From positions 1 through 64,000 of the forward strand of contig CBDCAW010000023.1 of NCBI GenBank assembly GCA_965214025.1: a DNA stretch of 64,000 nt, in the 5' to 3' direction. Below the pieces are notes generated by a model, which had not been told where the DNA came from, did no database searches, and saw nothing but the letters and a program-made list of their open reading frames with translations. Made by a program: the position numbers and the translations under genes. Below, one piece after another: positions 63,164 to 64,000 of the stretch. Source of the stretch: Granulosicoccus sp965214025. GTDB taxonomy: Bacteria > Pseudomonadota > Gammaproteobacteria > Granulosicoccales > Granulosicoccaceae. How positions within the stretch are numbered: the stretch's first letter is position 1; the number at the start of each line of letters is the position of its first letter.

Positions 63164-64000
63164 ATGATGGTTCCCACACCTGACGACTCGCCAGTAGTGC
63201 GGCTGCAAACGCCGTTGCTGCGCTGGCTGCTCGTGCTACTGGTCTTGCCCGCTCTGTGGTCCTGTAACCAGGAACACGGCGCAAGCGTGGTCGTGGATGA
63301 GAACGGCAGCGGCAGGGTCGAGGTAAGGAAGCCCGCCTTTCTGAGTCAGCTCAGGGCGATCGATCCTTCGCAGTTGTCTTTGACGATCAGCGTCAACGAC
63401 ACCTGTATCCTTGAAAGCAGTTGCGATCCGGTGTCACTTGCCGACAACAATTCGTTTGTCGGCGAGGCTACGATACCCTCCGGTGGTGAGTCCGACATAG
63501 TGGTCACGTGGTTCGGGCCGGGCGGCCTGGTATTGGCGGTCTTCGACAAGACCTTCAACGTACGGGCAGGGGCTGTGTCGTTCGGGCCGAGGATCAGCGA
63601 CGGCGATTACGACAAGTCCTTCGATGATGATCGCGACGGACGCTTCAATATCGTCGAACTGGACGAGGGTACAGACCCATTGGTCGCCGATTCCGTGAGA
63701 GTCGACGTACCATTGTCCGTTCGGCTGGAATTACCGCAGGGCCTGGCGAATGCCGATGCAGCGGTACGTACAGCCGTGTTTGCCGAGGTCACCGTCAACC
63801 GTGATCCGGTGATACTGAATCGCGCCGGCGATGTCTGGACAGGTGAAACCCTGGTGCCGCAAAACAGCGAGAGCACGGCAAGTGCGACGATCTATCCATC
63901 CAGCAACCGTCCATACCGGCTCGCGGTTCTGCAACTCAACCAGCGGGTCGGGGCCACCGAGGGCAGTGTGGTCTTTCGGGCTTCTGCCTACGATACCGAA
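63164..64000 (+). CDS. Lipoprotein, paralog of the TSP3-repeat lipoprotein, 3'-truncated by window edge
   Basis: The frame is open from ATG 63164 to the last base (279 codons); TTG 63149, overlapping the previous stop, is an alternative start. Signal peptide LLRWLLVLLVLPALWSC with a lipobox ending WSC. The body matches the N-terminal half of the lipoprotein at 47131-48921: GRVEVRKPAFLSQLRAIDPS against GSLSLTAPRFLAQSRVLDLS, and DGDYDKSFDDDRDGRFNIVE against DADYDKTFDDDGDRVSNLQE, followed in both by EGTDP. It therefore belongs to the same family and probably continues into further repeats beyond the window. Confidence 0.8.
   Translation, partial: MMVPTPDDSPVVRLQTPLLRWLLVLLVLPALWSCNQEHGASVVVDENGSGRVEVRKPAFLSQLRAIDPSQLSLTISVNDTCILESSCDPVSLADNNSFVGEATIPSGGESDIVVTWFGPGGLVLAVFDKTFNVRAGAVSFGPRISDGDYDKSFDDDRDGRFNIVELDEGTDPLVADSVRVDVPLSVRLELPQGLANADAAVRTAVFAEVTVNRDPVILNRAGDVWTGETLVPQNSESTASATIYPSSNRPYRLAVLQLNQRVGATEGSVVFRASAYDTE

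Overview
The window is bacterial chromosome, GC-rich (roughly 60%), gene-dense, and most likely from a gammaproteobacterium of marine type. The main evidence is the block nuoM-nuoN, initiator tRNA, rimP-nusA-infB-rbfA-truB-rpsO-pnp, plus AcnA, an outer-membrane TraF-like barrel, a trypsin-like protease with a GlyGly-CTERM-like tail, and complete machinery for diderm lipoproteins. GTG and TTG starts are common and are mostly decided by visible Shine-Dalgarno sequences. The species cannot be named from sequence inspection alone. No phage, IS element, CRISPR array or integrase is visible.

Layout. 0-3 kb: end of the respiratory complex I operon. 3-14 kb: tRNA-fMet, a BON lipoprotein, a small unknown protein, a 0.6 kb non-coding stretch with a promoter and attenuator-like hairpin, then the translation/RNA block rimP to pnp. 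14-28 kb: GlyGly-CTERM-like protease, argS, an MBL hydrolase, a three-gene cassette (N-formylglutamate amidohydrolase family, QEGLA/DUF1704 metallopeptidase, ATP-grasp ligase), a TraF-like barrel, acnA, a MOSC protein, tadA, pdeM. 28-34 kb: CDF metal transporter, cobO and cobQ (corrinoids), pabB and pabA (folate). 34-41 kb: polyol ABC transporter, mannitol-type dehydrogenase and AraC regulator. 41-49 kb: triheme cytochrome c, AI-2E family protein, MFS transporter, lone fliD, and a lipoprotein with thrombospondin type-3-like repeats. 49-55 kb: ligase-associated DNA-damage operon (hydrolase, exonuclease, DNA ligase, Lhr-like helicase). 55-60 kb: L-lactate oxidation operon lutABC, a HAD phosphatase and a D-amino-acid transaminase. 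60-64 kb: an uncharacterised envelope region ending in a truncated lipoprotein that is a paralog of the one at 47-49 kb.

Three things stand out. First, the 18.2-21.5 kb cassette pairs a MATCAP-type carboxypeptidase family with an ATP-grasp amide ligase, and has a tandem heptanucleotide repeat in the leader of the ligase gene. Second, short tandem repeats recur: heptamers in three intergenic regions, and in-frame 24-bp repeats at the N-termini of CobO and LutA, which normally lack them. Third, the 60-64 kb envelope genes and their paralog at 47 kb look like an undescribed lipoprotein family.
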